Below, piece after piece: positions 14,951 to 24,232 of a stretch of DNA of 51,368 bases. The stretch is taken from assembly GCA_902800325.1 (NCBI GenBank), contig CADCDW010000006.1, positions 1 to 51,368 of the forward strand, written 5' to 3'. A model generated the notes under the pieces. It saw only the letters and a program-made list of their open reading frames with translations, had not been told where the DNA came from and did no database searches. The number at the start of each line of letters is the position of its first letter. Within the stretch, counting starts at the first letter, position 1. The DNA is from an uncultured Lachnospiraceae bacterium. GTDB lineage: Bacteria > Bacillota > Clostridia > Lachnospirales > Lachnospiraceae. The position numbers and the translations under genes are program-made.

Positions 14951-15160
14951 TTTATAATTTTCTGTAAAAGCAGAAAGAATGCCGGGCGTACACTGCTAAA
15001 CATCATTCCCTATATTGAGGATAAACTTTTTCTCAAGGTAAACAAGGAGAAAACGTATGTGGCTCATATCACATAGGTTAAGTATCTCGGTTGCAAATTC
15101 TGCAATCACAAAGAATTTTAATTTCAAGGTCAAACTGCGCGTAAGCCAGGATTTTTGCCC
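14951..15160 (+). pseudogene. group II intron reverse transcriptase/maturase fragment
   Basis: One frame reads FIIFCKSRKNAG, then IIPYIEDKLFLKVNKEKT, YVAHIT, a TAG stop, VKYLGCKFCNHK and a stop at 15121; a neighbouring frame continues FKVKLRV. These are the consecutive late reverse-transcriptase blocks of LtrA-type intron proteins (CKSR, LKVN-EKT, V-YLGY-F, RLRV). The N-terminal RT core, maturase and intron RNA domains are missing, so the element is dead. Confidence 0.8.
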
Positions 15161-15176
15161 TTTATGTTTTTTGGCT

Positions 15177-15225
15177 TTGAGGGATAATAAACGGACAGAG
15201 GTTTTGATATATTGGAATTGTAAAT
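15177..15225 (+). repeat. direct repeat shared with 12269-12313
   Basis: This is the second copy of the GAGGGATAATAAACGGA...TTTTGATAT...TGGAATTGTA sequence. It lies just after the intron reverse transcriptase fragment and before two small ORFs. Confidence 0.65.
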
Positions 15226-15277
15226 ATTGGAAATAAGAAATAAGTAGTCTTTGGATTAAGCGAGGAGCGTGATTATT

Positions 15278-15403
15278 ATGAAATACTTCTTTTATATAGC
15301 TTTCTTACCTTTTATAGTTATGATAATGATGTTTAGGTTGATGAAAAGTTTATTTATTCAGTTTCTTGTGGTTCTTGGCTTTGCAATCGGCGATTGGAGA
15401 TAA
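15278..15403 (+). CDS. 41-residue small membrane protein
   Basis: ATG 15278 follows the ribosome site GAGGAG by 10 nt. The product MKYFFYIAFLPFIVMIMMF and the rest is hydrophobic for nearly its whole length, with two short membrane spans split by RLMKS, and ends AIGDWR. No family recognised. The next small ORF starts 3 nt after its stop, so both are likely co-translated. They may be leftovers of a mobile element, given the surrounding fragments. Confidence 0.5.
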   Translation: MKYFFYIAFLPFIVMIMMFRLMKSLFIQFLVVLGFAIGDWR

Positions 15404-15406
15404 GAG

Positions 15407-15535
15407 ATGATAAGAAGGATAATGCTGTGGCTTAGACCTAATAAGAAATGCAGCGGGCTTTGTTTATTCTGCAAATATTACGAAGAGTGCAGCATGGATT
15501 TTGGAAAGGTAAGAGGGAAAAATACGATTGATTAG
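15407..15535 (+). CDS. 42-residue Cys-rich small protein
   Basis: ATG 15407 is served by GGAGATAAGAG that overlaps the end of the previous ORF. The product contains CSGLCLFCKYYEEC, a Cx3Cx2Cx5C arrangement that could bind one zinc or iron-sulfur centre, followed by a basic tail. Short Cys-rich proteins of this kind occur on conjugative elements in Lachnospiraceae, by general recollection. Its last codons overlap the RhuM-like remnant that starts at TTG 15528. Confidence 0.45.
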   Translation: MIRRIMLWLRPNKKCSGLCLFCKYYEECSMDFGKVRGKNTID

Positions 15536-15644
15536 TGAAATAGTTCTTTTTGAAACAAAAGATAGGGAAGTGAAACTATCAGTTCCTGTTCAGGGTGAAA
15601 CTGTATGGTTGACGCAGGATCAAATGCGAGAGGAAAGTCTGTAA
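15528..15644 (+). pseudogene. RhuM-family N-terminal remnant
   Basis: From TTG 15528 the frame reads IVLFETKDREVKLSVPV, then GETVWLTQDQM, and stops after 38 codons. The E-TVWLTQ-QM block is diagnostic of RhuM-type virulence/Fic-associated proteins, where it is followed by AELF and about 250 more residues. Here the match breaks after QM, so only the 5' end survives. Confidence 0.7.
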
Positions 15645-15684
15645 TTTTAATGAAAATAATATAAAGTTTTCTTTAGAAAAATAG

Positions 15685-15713
15685 TTTATATTTATCGTGG
15701 TTTATGATATAAT
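15685..15713 (+). promoter_or_regulatory. candidate promoter of the BREX operon
   Basis: TTTATA (15685-15690), a 17-nt spacer and a perfect TATAAT (15708-15713) lie 57 nt before brxA. The -35 box is weak (3 of 6), so activation or a strong -10 may drive it. No WYL-type BREX repressor gene is visible next to it. Confidence 0.5.
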
Positions 15714-15770
15714 ATAAAAGTCGAATTTTATAAAAAAAGAGAATGGTTTAAGAAATAAAAAGACGGACGG

Positions 15771-16379
15771 ATGAATGATAGTATGGAATATAGTGCAGGT
15801 AGCGTAAGCAAGCTATTTTGGTATATAGAAACAAAGGAAACAGTCAAGTTATTAAAAGATAAGAGCATAGATGAAGTAAAGAATATTGTCATTTCCGATA
15901 ATCTCTATCAGCAGAAGTCAGAGGATAGATTGAATCGTGAGTTTAGTGTTATTAGCAAACGTATTATGAGTCTTCCGGAATCATTAAGGTATATGATATC
16001 CGATGCTGATATTATGACATCAAAGCTGATAGTGATTATATCAATCATGGCAACGGACAGGCTTTTCTTTGAACTTATGTATGAGGTTTTCAGAGAAAAG
16101 ATAAGAATGGAAGAAGAGACACTTAAAGATTCAGACTTAAATGTTTTCTTTCGTAGTAAGCAGGAGCAAAGTGATGTATGTGCCAAGTGGACAGATAGTG
16201 CTATCAAGAAATTAAAACAGACCTTTCAGAAATATATGCTTGAGGCACAGCTACTTAAGAATTCAGAAGTATCTAAGTCTGAAAAGGTAGTAATCAAGCC
16301 TTATATAGAGCAGGAACTTAGACAAGAACTGGTGGCAAATGATATGGAAAAATATTTATACGCACTGACAGGGCGCTAA
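15771..16379 (+). CDS. brxA: BREX protein BrxA (DUF1819)
   Basis: This 202-residue DUF1819 protein is the first gene of BREX loci. It is a small, all-helical cytoplasmic protein thought to bind DNA and to be accessory in type 1 systems. Typical features are SAGSVSKLFWYIETKETVKLL at the N terminus and a Lys-rich helical C-terminal half (WTDSAIKKLKQTFQKYMLEA). Identification rests on family resemblance plus strict position before brxB, brxC, pglX and pglZ. The 55-nt gap to brxB contains GCGCT and AGCGC arms that could form a small hairpin. The ATG follows a weak GGACGG site. Confidence 0.88.
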   Translation: MNDSMEYSAGSVSKLFWYIETKETVKLLKDKSIDEVKNIVISDNLYQQKSEDRLNREFSVISKRIMSLPESLRYMISDADIMTSKLIVIISIMATDRLFFELMYEVFREKIRMEEETLKDSDLNVFFRSKQEQSDVCAKWTDSAIKKLKQTFQKYMLEAQLLKNSEVSKSEKVVIKPYIEQELRQELVANDMEKYLYALTGR

Positions 16380-16434
16380 GTGTACAGTGGACGTCTGTTC
16401 AGCGCGGACCGTAATGAAATGGAGAAGTAAGTAA

Positions 16435-17010
16435 ATGGATTTAGGAGAAAGACTCGATAAGATATGGGACAGAATATCAGATGAAGATTTTCTTGCTAAC
16501 AAGGGTGTGGCAAATGAAGTCCGATATTATGTATTTGACTATGAGCCATGTGATGAGCTTGTGGTAAGAGAAAAGATTAAGGCATTGGAAAAGCAGAACA
16601 ACAAAGATGCTGACGGCTTCCAGATAGTAGAATTTGACTTGTATAAAATAATCATAGGTATCCTTGAAGAAAGAGGATATATAGATAAGTGTATAAAGTT
16701 TGAAGAAACTAAGGGGCAGGATTATTTATATAACGCTGTAGGAAAACTACTCAGACTTACAAATGATGATAATCTGATAGTCAATCATATAGTAAAAAAC
16801 ACACCTGATAAGTCGGTTGTCTTTCTGACCGGCGTAGGAAAAGCATTTCCTTTCGTCAGATCGCATAATGTACTTAACAATTTACATCAGGTACTTGATA
16901 AGGTTCCGGTTGTTATGTTTTATCCTGGGCGATGGAATGGGCAGACACTTGAACTGTTCGGAACTATCAATGATGGAAACTACTATAGAGCATTTCCGTT
17001 AGTGGATTAG
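16435..17010 (+). CDS. brxB: BREX protein BrxB (DUF1788)
   Basis: This 191-residue DUF1788 protein is essential in type 1 BREX, probably as a structural part of the defence complex. Family features are the N-terminal LDKIWDRISDEDFL and the C-terminal FLTGVGKAFPFVRSHNVLNNL followed by FYPGRWNGQTLELFG and NYYRAFPL. It begins after GGAGAAG, 9 nt before the ATG. It ends 11 nt before brxC, whose ribosome site TTAGGAGG overlaps its stop, so the pair is translated together. Confidence 0.92.
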   Translation: MDLGERLDKIWDRISDEDFLANKGVANEVRYYVFDYEPCDELVVREKIKALEKQNNKDADGFQIVEFDLYKIIIGILEERGYIDKCIKFEETKGQDYLYNAVGKLLRLTNDDNLIVNHIVKNTPDKSVVFLTGVGKAFPFVRSHNVLNNLHQVLDKVPVVMFYPGRWNGQTLELFGTINDGNYYRAFPLVD

Positions 17011-17021
17011 GAGGATTACAA

Positions 17022-20000
17022 ATGAAGATTCAAGATATGTTTTATAAGGGTATAGACAGAGATATAAAGGGAGTAATCAAGGTTGGACAAGCCGATGAAG
17101 AAAATGTATATCAGGAGCTTGAAGAATACGTTGTGACTTCTGAACTGTCAAAATATATGTCAAGATTCTTTGATGCATATAAGAGAGGCATTGATGGAAA
17201 GACTGATAAGATGGGTGTGTGGATTTCCGGTTTCTTTGGAAGTGGTAAGTCGCATTTCTTGAAGATTCTGTCTTACATACTTTCAAATAAAACTGTTACC
17301 GATGAGAACGGTTCTGAAAAGACTGCTGCAAGCTTCTTTATGGATGGTGTAAAGGTAGAGGATAAGAGCCTTGCAGACAAGATTGATAATATATCATCGC
17401 TTGCAGATGATACAGATGTAATTCTCTTCAATATAGATTCTAAGAGTGAATCCGACTCTAAGATGAATAAAGAAGCAATTAAAGATGTATTTATGAAAGT
17501 ATTTAATGATCATCTTGGTTATTGTGGCTCGATCCCATTCCTTGCTGAGTTTGAAAGAAAACTTGATTTGGATGGCAGATATGAAGAGTTTAAAGAGAAG
17601 TTTGCAGAGGTAAATGGTTCTTCTTGGGAAGAGTCAAGAGAGGATTATTATTTTATTCAAGATGAGATTATTGAGTCGGTAGTATCTCTTGGTATTATGA
17701 GCGAAAGCGAAGCCAAGAACTGGGCAGAAAATGCACAGAGTTCATATAGCTTATCTATAGAAAAGTTTGCGGATTATGTAAGAAGATACTGTGAAAGCAA
17801 GGGAAGCAATCATCACATATTATTCCTTGTAGATGAGATAGGTCAGTATATAGCTGATGATAGTAAACTTATGGTTAATCTTCAGACTGTTGCTGAGGAT
17901 TTAGGTACAGCCTGTAGAGGAAAGGCTTGGGTTATAGTAACAAGTCAGCAGGATATTGATTCTATTACCAAAACTATGAGTGATGATTTCTCTAAGATTC
18001 AGGGTAGATTTGATACAAGGATAGCTCTGTCATCTGCTAATGTTGATGAGGTTATTCGTAAGCGTATTCTATATAAAGATGATAAGGCTGTTGGTGTACT
18101 TAAAGCACTTTATAGTGAACATGGAGACACTCTTAAGCATATTATTACATTTAGCTCCGGAACACCAGATATGCCTCTATATAGGGATGCAGACGATTTT
18201 GTTGAAGTATATCCATTTATTCCATATCAGTTTAAACTGCTTGGAAATGTCCTTACATCAGTAAGACAGTATAGTTCAAGCGGAAAGCACCTCGCAGATG
18301 GCGAGCGTTCAATGCTGGCACTCTTTAAGGAGGCAGCTCAAAAATATAAGGATGAGGATGAAGGTGTTCTTATTCCATTCAATGCTTTTTACAGCGCATT
18401 AGACGATTTCATAGATCATACACATAGGATAGTTATTACTCAGGCTGCGAGAAATTCCAGACTGGACGCTTTTGATGTGGAGCTGCTTAAGGTTCTTTTT
18501 ATGATAAAGCATGTAAACAATTTTGATGGCAATGTTGAGAATCTTACAACTCTAATGATTTCTTCAGTGTCAGAGGATACGCTTGAATTAAAGAAAAAGA
18601 TTGAGAAGTCTCTCAGAGTATTGTGTGATGAACTCCTCGTACAGAAGAATGGGGATAAATATATATTCCTTACCAATGAAGAGCAGGAAGCAGAAAATGC
18701 TATCCGTTCTATCCATGTGGATCCTTCCGATGTGGTTAATTACACAGCAAGAGTTGTATTTGAAGAGTTGCTTGTATTCACAAATAATAAATATAAATAC
18801 GATAACAGACATTCATTCTCATTTAATCAGCAGATAGATGACAGATTTTATAGAAATACGAATCAGACCGGAGCTATTGGACTTCATATTCTTACAGCTT
18901 ACAGTGGTCAAGAAGATGAATATGCTCTTGGAGTAATGTCCACAAGAGAGAAGAGCGTAATCGTAAGATTGTCAGATACTTATCCATATCTTTCGGAAAT
19001 CGAAGATATGCAGAAGATAGAAACATTCCTTAACAAGCCTGATTACACAAATCTTGTAGATTATGATGTGATTTCTGCTGCTAAGAGAAAAGAGAGAACA
19101 GAGAAGGCAAAGCGTATAAAGGATTATATAAAGTTTTCTCTTGATGGAGCTGATATATATGTGCATGGAGCTAAAATATCAACTAATTCCAAGGATGCAT
19201 CTGCAAGGATAAATGAAGCTTTTGCTAAGCTTATACAATCTCAGTATAGCAAAATAAATGATATGAAGTCTGAACAAACTCAGGCTGATATTTTAGAGCT
19301 TCTTCGTGCCACTAAGACACAGCTTACATTAGACGGTATAGAAGAAGAGGATATAGATGTAGATGCTCTAAATGATTTAATAGCTACAGTACAGTATGCA
19401 AACAGAACTGGAGCTAAGTTATCAATAAAGCAGGCTTTTGATAAGTATATGATAGCTCCTTATGGTTATACAGAAGAGGATATAGAGTACCTTATAGCCA
19501 AGCTATATAAGAATGGTTCTATATCTCTTAAGATGAACAGCGTTATATATAGTCCTGCAAGTACACCGGCAGATGAGGCTTATAAGTATATAACCAAGAG
19601 AGAATACAGAGAAAAGATACTTCTTGAGATTAAGGCAGTTCCGAATCCTAAATGGGTGAAATCTGTAAAAGATGTTATTAAGGACTTCTTTAATAGAACC
19701 GTAATGACGGATGACACAGATTCTCTTATGCGTGATTTTAGAACTAACTGCACAAACAAGAAACAGAATCTTCTTGGAACGCTTGCAAAAGAATATGGAG
19801 AGGGTTCAGAACTTCCCGGTAAGCCGGTTATAGAAAAGGCAATCAGACTTATTGATGACGTGTATGGAATAAGTGATCCTATGACTTTCTATAAGAGGGT
19901 AGATGAACTGTTTGATGATTTTGATGAATTATCGGAAGACCTTATAGATCTTGAGAAGTTCCTTGGTGGTTCACAGAAAGCTATATATCTAAAAGCCTGC

Positions 20001-20642
20001 AAAGCTTATGCAATATTTGAAAAAAGTAAGAACTATATAGCTGATGCAGAAATAATTGAGAATGCTGAGCAGATAAGAAAGATAAAGCATGTAGAAAAGC
20101 CATATCGCCATATCTCCAAGATGGAAGAATATGCAAACAAGCTTGCGGCTGCTATCACAGAGCTACTTGATAAAGATGCAGAGGTTATCAGACCGGGTGT
20201 GGAAGCAGATCAGATAATTGCTAAGGAGTCTATTCCGGAAGGAAGACCTTATTCTGACAGACTTATTAAAGAAGTTGATACTAAGTTCGGAGACCTGATA
20301 AAGAAGCTTGAAACAACTAATGACATAGCAGCGTTAAATGGAATACCAAATGAGAGCAATGCCCTTCTTACTATATTCCTGAACAAGATTAACACTGAGG
20401 AAGACTTTTATCAGAAGAGTCAGCAAAAGCCTGAAAAAGAAGGGGATGATACGCATCCAGCTGATGTTCCTCCTGTAGTAAAGGTAACACCACCGAGAAC
20501 AGTTTCGGTTACGATGAGGACACTTACAAGAAATAAGGCTTACACAATTAGAACAGAAGAGGATATAGACAGTTTTGTAGAAGAGGTAAGAAAAGAATTA
20601 AAGAGTAAGCTGGGCAAAGACACGATTATCAGACTTAGCTGA
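17022..20642 (+). CDS. brxC: BREX ATPase BrxC
   Basis: This is the large P-loop ATPase of BREX, at 1206 residues the usual type 1 size. Walker A is GFFGSGKSHF at 70-79, inside the characteristic WISGFFGSGKSHFLKIL. Walker B is FLVDEIGQYI near 267-276, and SSGTPDMP lies near 385. The middle and C-terminal regions are long and helical (for example residues 980-1060), as expected for an oligomeric scaffold. A low-complexity Lys/Pro linker near 1135-1155 precedes a short C-terminal domain. It acts in the cytoplasm with BrxB, PglX and PglZ. Strong ribosome site; 19 nt precede pglX. Confidence 0.95.
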   Translation: MKIQDMFYKGIDRDIKGVIKVGQADEENVYQELEEYVVTSELSKYMSRFFDAYKRGIDGKTDKMGVWISGFFGSGKSHFLKILSYILSNKTVTDENGSEKTAASFFMDGVKVEDKSLADKIDNISSLADDTDVILFNIDSKSESDSKMNKEAIKDVFMKVFNDHLGYCGSIPFLAEFERKLDLDGRYEEFKEKFAEVNGSSWEESREDYYFIQDEIIESVVSLGIMSESEAKNWAENAQSSYSLSIEKFADYVRRYCESKGSNHHILFLVDEIGQYIADDSKLMVNLQTVAEDLGTACRGKAWVIVTSQQDIDSITKTMSDDFSKIQGRFDTRIALSSANVDEVIRKRILYKDDKAVGVLKALYSEHGDTLKHIITFSSGTPDMPLYRDADDFVEVYPFIPYQFKLLGNVLTSVRQYSSSGKHLADGERSMLALFKEAAQKYKDEDEGVLIPFNAFYSALDDFIDHTHRIVITQAARNSRLDAFDVELLKVLFMIKHVNNFDGNVENLTTLMISSVSEDTLELKKKIEKSLRVLCDELLVQKNGDKYIFLTNEEQEAENAIRSIHVDPSDVVNYTARVVFEELLVFTNNKYKYDNRHSFSFNQQIDDRFYRNTNQTGAIGLHILTAYSGQEDEYALGVMSTREKSVIVRLSDTYPYLSEIEDMQKIETFLNKPDYTNLVDYDVISAAKRKERTEKAKRIKDYIKFSLDGADIYVHGAKISTNSKDASARINEAFAKLIQSQYSKINDMKSEQTQADILELLRATKTQLTLDGIEEEDIDVDALNDLIATVQYANRTGAKLSIKQAFDKYMIAPYGYTEEDIEYLIAKLYKNGSISLKMNSVIYSPASTPADEAYKYITKREYREKILLEIKAVPNPKWVKSVKDVIKDFFNRTVMTDDTDSLMRDFRTNCTNKKQNLLGTLAKEYGEGSELPGKPVIEKAIRLIDDVYGISDPMTFYKRVDELFDDFDELSEDLIDLEKFLGGSQKAIYLKACKAYAIFEKSKNYIADAEIIENAEQIRKIKHVEKPYRHISKMEEYANKLAAAITELLDKDAEVIRPGVEADQIIAKESIPEGRPYSDRLIKEVDTKFGDLIKKLETTNDIAALNGIPNESNALLTIFLNKINTEEDFYQKSQQKPEKEGDDTHPADVPPVVKVTPPRTVSVTMRTLTRNKAYTIRTEEDIDSFVEEVRKELKSKLGKDTIIRLS

Positions 20643-20661
20643 TAGGAAATGGAGAAGTGGA

Positions 20662-23600
20662 ATGGATAAAACTGCGATTAAAAACTTTGCAATAGATTCA
20701 AGAAAGATACTTAGAGAATCTGCTATCAAAAAAGCAGGTATGTATGGGATAACAATAGATGAATGCAGTAAGCCTATTCAGAAGGGTGCAGATTTCGAGG
20801 TATATAAGACGATAGCAGGAGATGAAATCCGTCTTTATAGTAAAGAACTTAAGATGCGTTCTAATCTTGTTAATGTGATAAATGAAAAAGGCTTTGAGCA
20901 GGTTATTGAAGAAACTGCATATACTTGGTTTAACCGACTTATTGCAATCAGGTTCATGGAAGTAAATGATTATCTTCCTACAAGGGTTAGAGTTTTATCC
21001 TCAGAGACCGGAAGCTCTACACCAGATATTGTTACTCATGCTCTTGATGTGGATTTGAATCTGTCTGCTGATGAGATAGATAAGATTCAAGCTGCAAAGG
21101 ATGATAATAGGTTTGATGATGCATTTCAGCTTCTCTTTGTAAAACAGTGTAATGAATTAAATAAGATACTACCAGGACTTTTTGAGAAAACAGACGATTA
21201 TATGGAACTGTTGCTTGATATATCTTATACAAGTGATGGTGTTGTTCGTATGCTTGTGGATGATGTTTCGGAAGATGATTTTAATGTTGATAAAGAAGGT
21301 CAAGTTGAAATAATAGGCTGGCTTTATCAATATTATAATACTGAACCTAAAACCAAAGTTATTAGTGCACTAAAAGGAGGAGCGATAAAAAAAGAAGATA
21401 TCCCTGCAGCTACACAACTTTTTACTACTGATTGGGTAGTTAAATATATTGTCGATAACTCTATAGGAAGATATTGGGTTGAAAGAAATCCGAAGAGTTT
21501 TCTTGTAGATAAACTTGAATATTTTGTGAAACCCCAAAGCGGAGAGATTAATCATATAGATGAAAAGATTCAGCCGGAAGATATAAGTGTTTTAGATAAC
21601 TGTATGGGGTCAGGGCATTTCCTTGTTTATTCAATAGAAGTATTGATGATGATTTACGAGGAGTGTGGATATAGTGAAAGGGATGCAATAAAGTCAATTC
21701 TGAAAAATAATTTATATGGATTGGATATTGATCAACGTGCATACCAGTTGTCTTATTTTGCGGTACTCATGAAGGCAAGACAGTATGATAGGAGAATATT
21801 AACAAGAGAAATATTTCCTTCTGTTTATTCTGTTGAAGAAAGTAATAGTATTGAAAAAACATCTTTTGAATGGATGAATGAAGAGAATAAGACTATTGCC
21901 AATTATTTATATGATACTTTTTACGATGCAAAAGAATATGGTTCTATATTAAAAGTTGAAAACAATGGATATAAGGACTTTATTACTTACTGTGAAGATT
22001 GGCTTAATGAGCATGATATTTCATTTGAAAACTATATGGCAGAACCAGATATAAAAAAACTAATTGCACTTGCGGGGCAGGCAAATATTATGAGTAAAAA
22101 ATATGCTGCAGTAGTTACCAATCCACCATATATGAACAAATTTGATACAAAATTAAAAAAATATATTATTGATAATTACAAAGATTGTGCAAGTGATTTA
22201 TATAGTGTCTTTATCGAGAATAATATCCAATTATGTAAAGATGATGGTTATTCTGGTTTTATGACTCCTTTTGTATGGATGTTTATACAAACTTATGAAA
22301 AATTAAGACAGAATATCATACAAAACAATAGAATTGTTACTCTTATTCAAATGGAGTACTCCGCATTTGAAGAGGCGACAGTTCCGATATGTTCGTTTGT
22401 TTTAGGTAAAAACATGGGTGATGGAAAAGGTGGATATTTTAGATTGACTGAGTTTAAAGGCGGGATGAATGTTCAGAAAGACAAAGTCTTAGAAGCAATA
22501 AAAGATCCTCAATGTGGCTATTATTTTGAATCAAAACAATGCGATTTTAATAGAATTGCAAGTTCACCTATCGCATTTTGGGCTTCAGAGAACTCGCTAC
22601 GTGCTTTTGAACAAAAACCTATTAGTAATTACATGGAATGTAAGTCTGGGATAATGACTGGAAGTGATGAGTTTATTAGACTCTGGTTTGAACCTGATAT
22701 AGGCAAGATTAAATTTAATTGTTCATCATATGTGGATATGGGAGATTATAAATGGTTTCCCCTTAATAGTGGTGGTGATTTTAGAAAATGGTATGGAAAT
22801 AATGTAAAGATAGTTGATTTAAAAGATAACGGAGCTGGAATTCGTAATAAAGTAAAAAATTATAGATTAAGAGACCCTCAATTCTATTTTAAAAAAGGAA
22901 TAACTTGGGGGAGAATCACATCATCTCAAATAGCTTTTAGAGAAGTGGTTGAAGGGAGTTTATTTGGTGACGCTGGACCAATAGGATTCATAGACCAAAA
23001 TAGATATTATGTACTAGGCTTTTTGACAAGTAAAGTTGTTAATAATCTTTTGCAAATTAAGAATCCGACATTAAATTTCCAAGTTCACGATATCATGGAT
23101 TTGCCTTTAGTAATGGACGATAATTATAAAACTGATGTCGAAGATTTGGTTAATAATTGTATCAATCTATCAAGAGATGATTGGAATTCTTTTGAAATTT
23201 CATGGGATTTCCTAAGACATCCATTGCTTTCGGTTATCCCTAAAAACAGAACACTGTTTAATGATATTGATAATATTGATTTAGTCGAATGTTTTAATCT
23301 CTGGTTGAATGAGAGTAATGAAAGATTTATTCAGCTAAAGAAGAATGAAGAAGAGCTTAATAGAATATTTATTGATATTTATGGACTGCAGGATGAATTG
23401 ACATCAGAAGTCAAAGAAAAGGATGTGACTGTACGTAAAGCCGATTTTACAAGAGATATCAAGTCTTTAATATCATTTGCAGTAGGTTGCATGTTTGGTA
23501 GATATTCGCTTGATGAAACAGGACTTGTATATGCAGGTGGTGAGTTTGACTCATCTAAATATACAGCATTTGCAGCAGATGATGATGCTATTATTCCTAT

Positions 23601-24216
23601 AACAGATGAAGAATATTTCGATGATGATATAGTAACAAGGTTTGTAGAGTTCATTCGTACTGTATATGGAAATAAGTCACTGGAAAGCAATTTAACCTAT
23701 ATAGCAAAAGCTCTTGGTAATAAAGGAAATACTTCAAGAGAAGTGATAAGAAACTACTTCTTGAATGACTTTTTTAAGGATCACTGTAGTACATATTCAG
23801 TTACTGGTTCTGGAAAGAGACCAATTTATTGGCTCTTTGATTCCGGAAAGCAAAATGGATTTAAGTGCCTTATATACATGCATAGATATACACCTGATAC
23901 GGTAGGGCTAATTCGTTCAGTTTATTTAAAGAAAGCTCAGGATGCAATAGAAGCATCGTTGAAGAATGCCGAATATGCTATTGCCAATACCGAAAGTGCT
24001 GTAGATAGAGCTGCTAATACAAGAAAAAGAGATAAGTATATCAAGCAGCTTGCAGAGATAAAACCATATTATCAGGCGTTATCCCATGTTGCAATACAAA
24101 GGATAGATATTGATCTCGATGATGGAGTGAAGGTGAATTATGCGAAATTCCAAGGTGTTGAAGTTGGTGGAGAAGGAGAAAGGAAACAAACTATAGATTT
24201 ATTGGCAAAGATATAA
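20662..24216 (+). CDS. pglX: BREX adenine-specific DNA methyltransferase PglX
   Basis: This 1184-residue N6-adenine methyltransferase marks host DNA at the BREX motif and is also required for restriction in type 1 systems. SAM-binding motif I is VLDNCMGSGHF around 310-320, where the more usual DPACGSGH reads DNCMGSGH. Catalytic motif IV is NPPY at 487-490. A target-recognition region extends across roughly 640-860 (RDPQFYFKKGITWGRI, NPTLNFQVHDIMDLP). The C terminus has a Lys/Arg-rich helical stretch. No stop or frameshift is visible, so it is predicted active. It is transcribed with brxC and a DUF2971 gene 16 nt downstream. Recognition sequence cannot be deduced. Confidence 0.95.
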   Translation: MDKTAIKNFAIDSRKILRESAIKKAGMYGITIDECSKPIQKGADFEVYKTIAGDEIRLYSKELKMRSNLVNVINEKGFEQVIEETAYTWFNRLIAIRFMEVNDYLPTRVRVLSSETGSSTPDIVTHALDVDLNLSADEIDKIQAAKDDNRFDDAFQLLFVKQCNELNKILPGLFEKTDDYMELLLDISYTSDGVVRMLVDDVSEDDFNVDKEGQVEIIGWLYQYYNTEPKTKVISALKGGAIKKEDIPAATQLFTTDWVVKYIVDNSIGRYWVERNPKSFLVDKLEYFVKPQSGEINHIDEKIQPEDISVLDNCMGSGHFLVYSIEVLMMIYEECGYSERDAIKSILKNNLYGLDIDQRAYQLSYFAVLMKARQYDRRILTREIFPSVYSVEESNSIEKTSFEWMNEENKTIANYLYDTFYDAKEYGSILKVENNGYKDFITYCEDWLNEHDISFENYMAEPDIKKLIALAGQANIMSKKYAAVVTNPPYMNKFDTKLKKYIIDNYKDCASDLYSVFIENNIQLCKDDGYSGFMTPFVWMFIQTYEKLRQNIIQNNRIVTLIQMEYSAFEEATVPICSFVLGKNMGDGKGGYFRLTEFKGGMNVQKDKVLEAIKDPQCGYYFESKQCDFNRIASSPIAFWASENSLRAFEQKPISNYMECKSGIMTGSDEFIRLWFEPDIGKIKFNCSSYVDMGDYKWFPLNSGGDFRKWYGNNVKIVDLKDNGAGIRNKVKNYRLRDPQFYFKKGITWGRITSSQIAFREVVEGSLFGDAGPIGFIDQNRYYVLGFLTSKVVNNLLQIKNPTLNFQVHDIMDLPLVMDDNYKTDVEDLVNNCINLSRDDWNSFEISWDFLRHPLLSVIPKNRTLFNDIDNIDLVECFNLWLNESNERFIQLKKNEEELNRIFIDIYGLQDELTSEVKEKDVTVRKADFTRDIKSLISFAVGCMFGRYSLDETGLVYAGGEFDSSKYTAFAADDDAIIPITDEEYFDDDIVTRFVEFIRTVYGNKSLESNLTYIAKALGNKGNTSREVIRNYFLNDFFKDHCSTYSVTGSGKRPIYWLFDSGKQNGFKCLIYMHRYTPDTVGLIRSVYLKKAQDAIEASLKNAEYAIANTESAVDRAANTRKRDKYIKQLAEIKPYYQALSHVAIQRIDIDLDDGVKVNYAKFQGVEVGGEGERKQTIDLLAKI

Positions 24217-24232
24217 CTGGAGGTGATGATGT

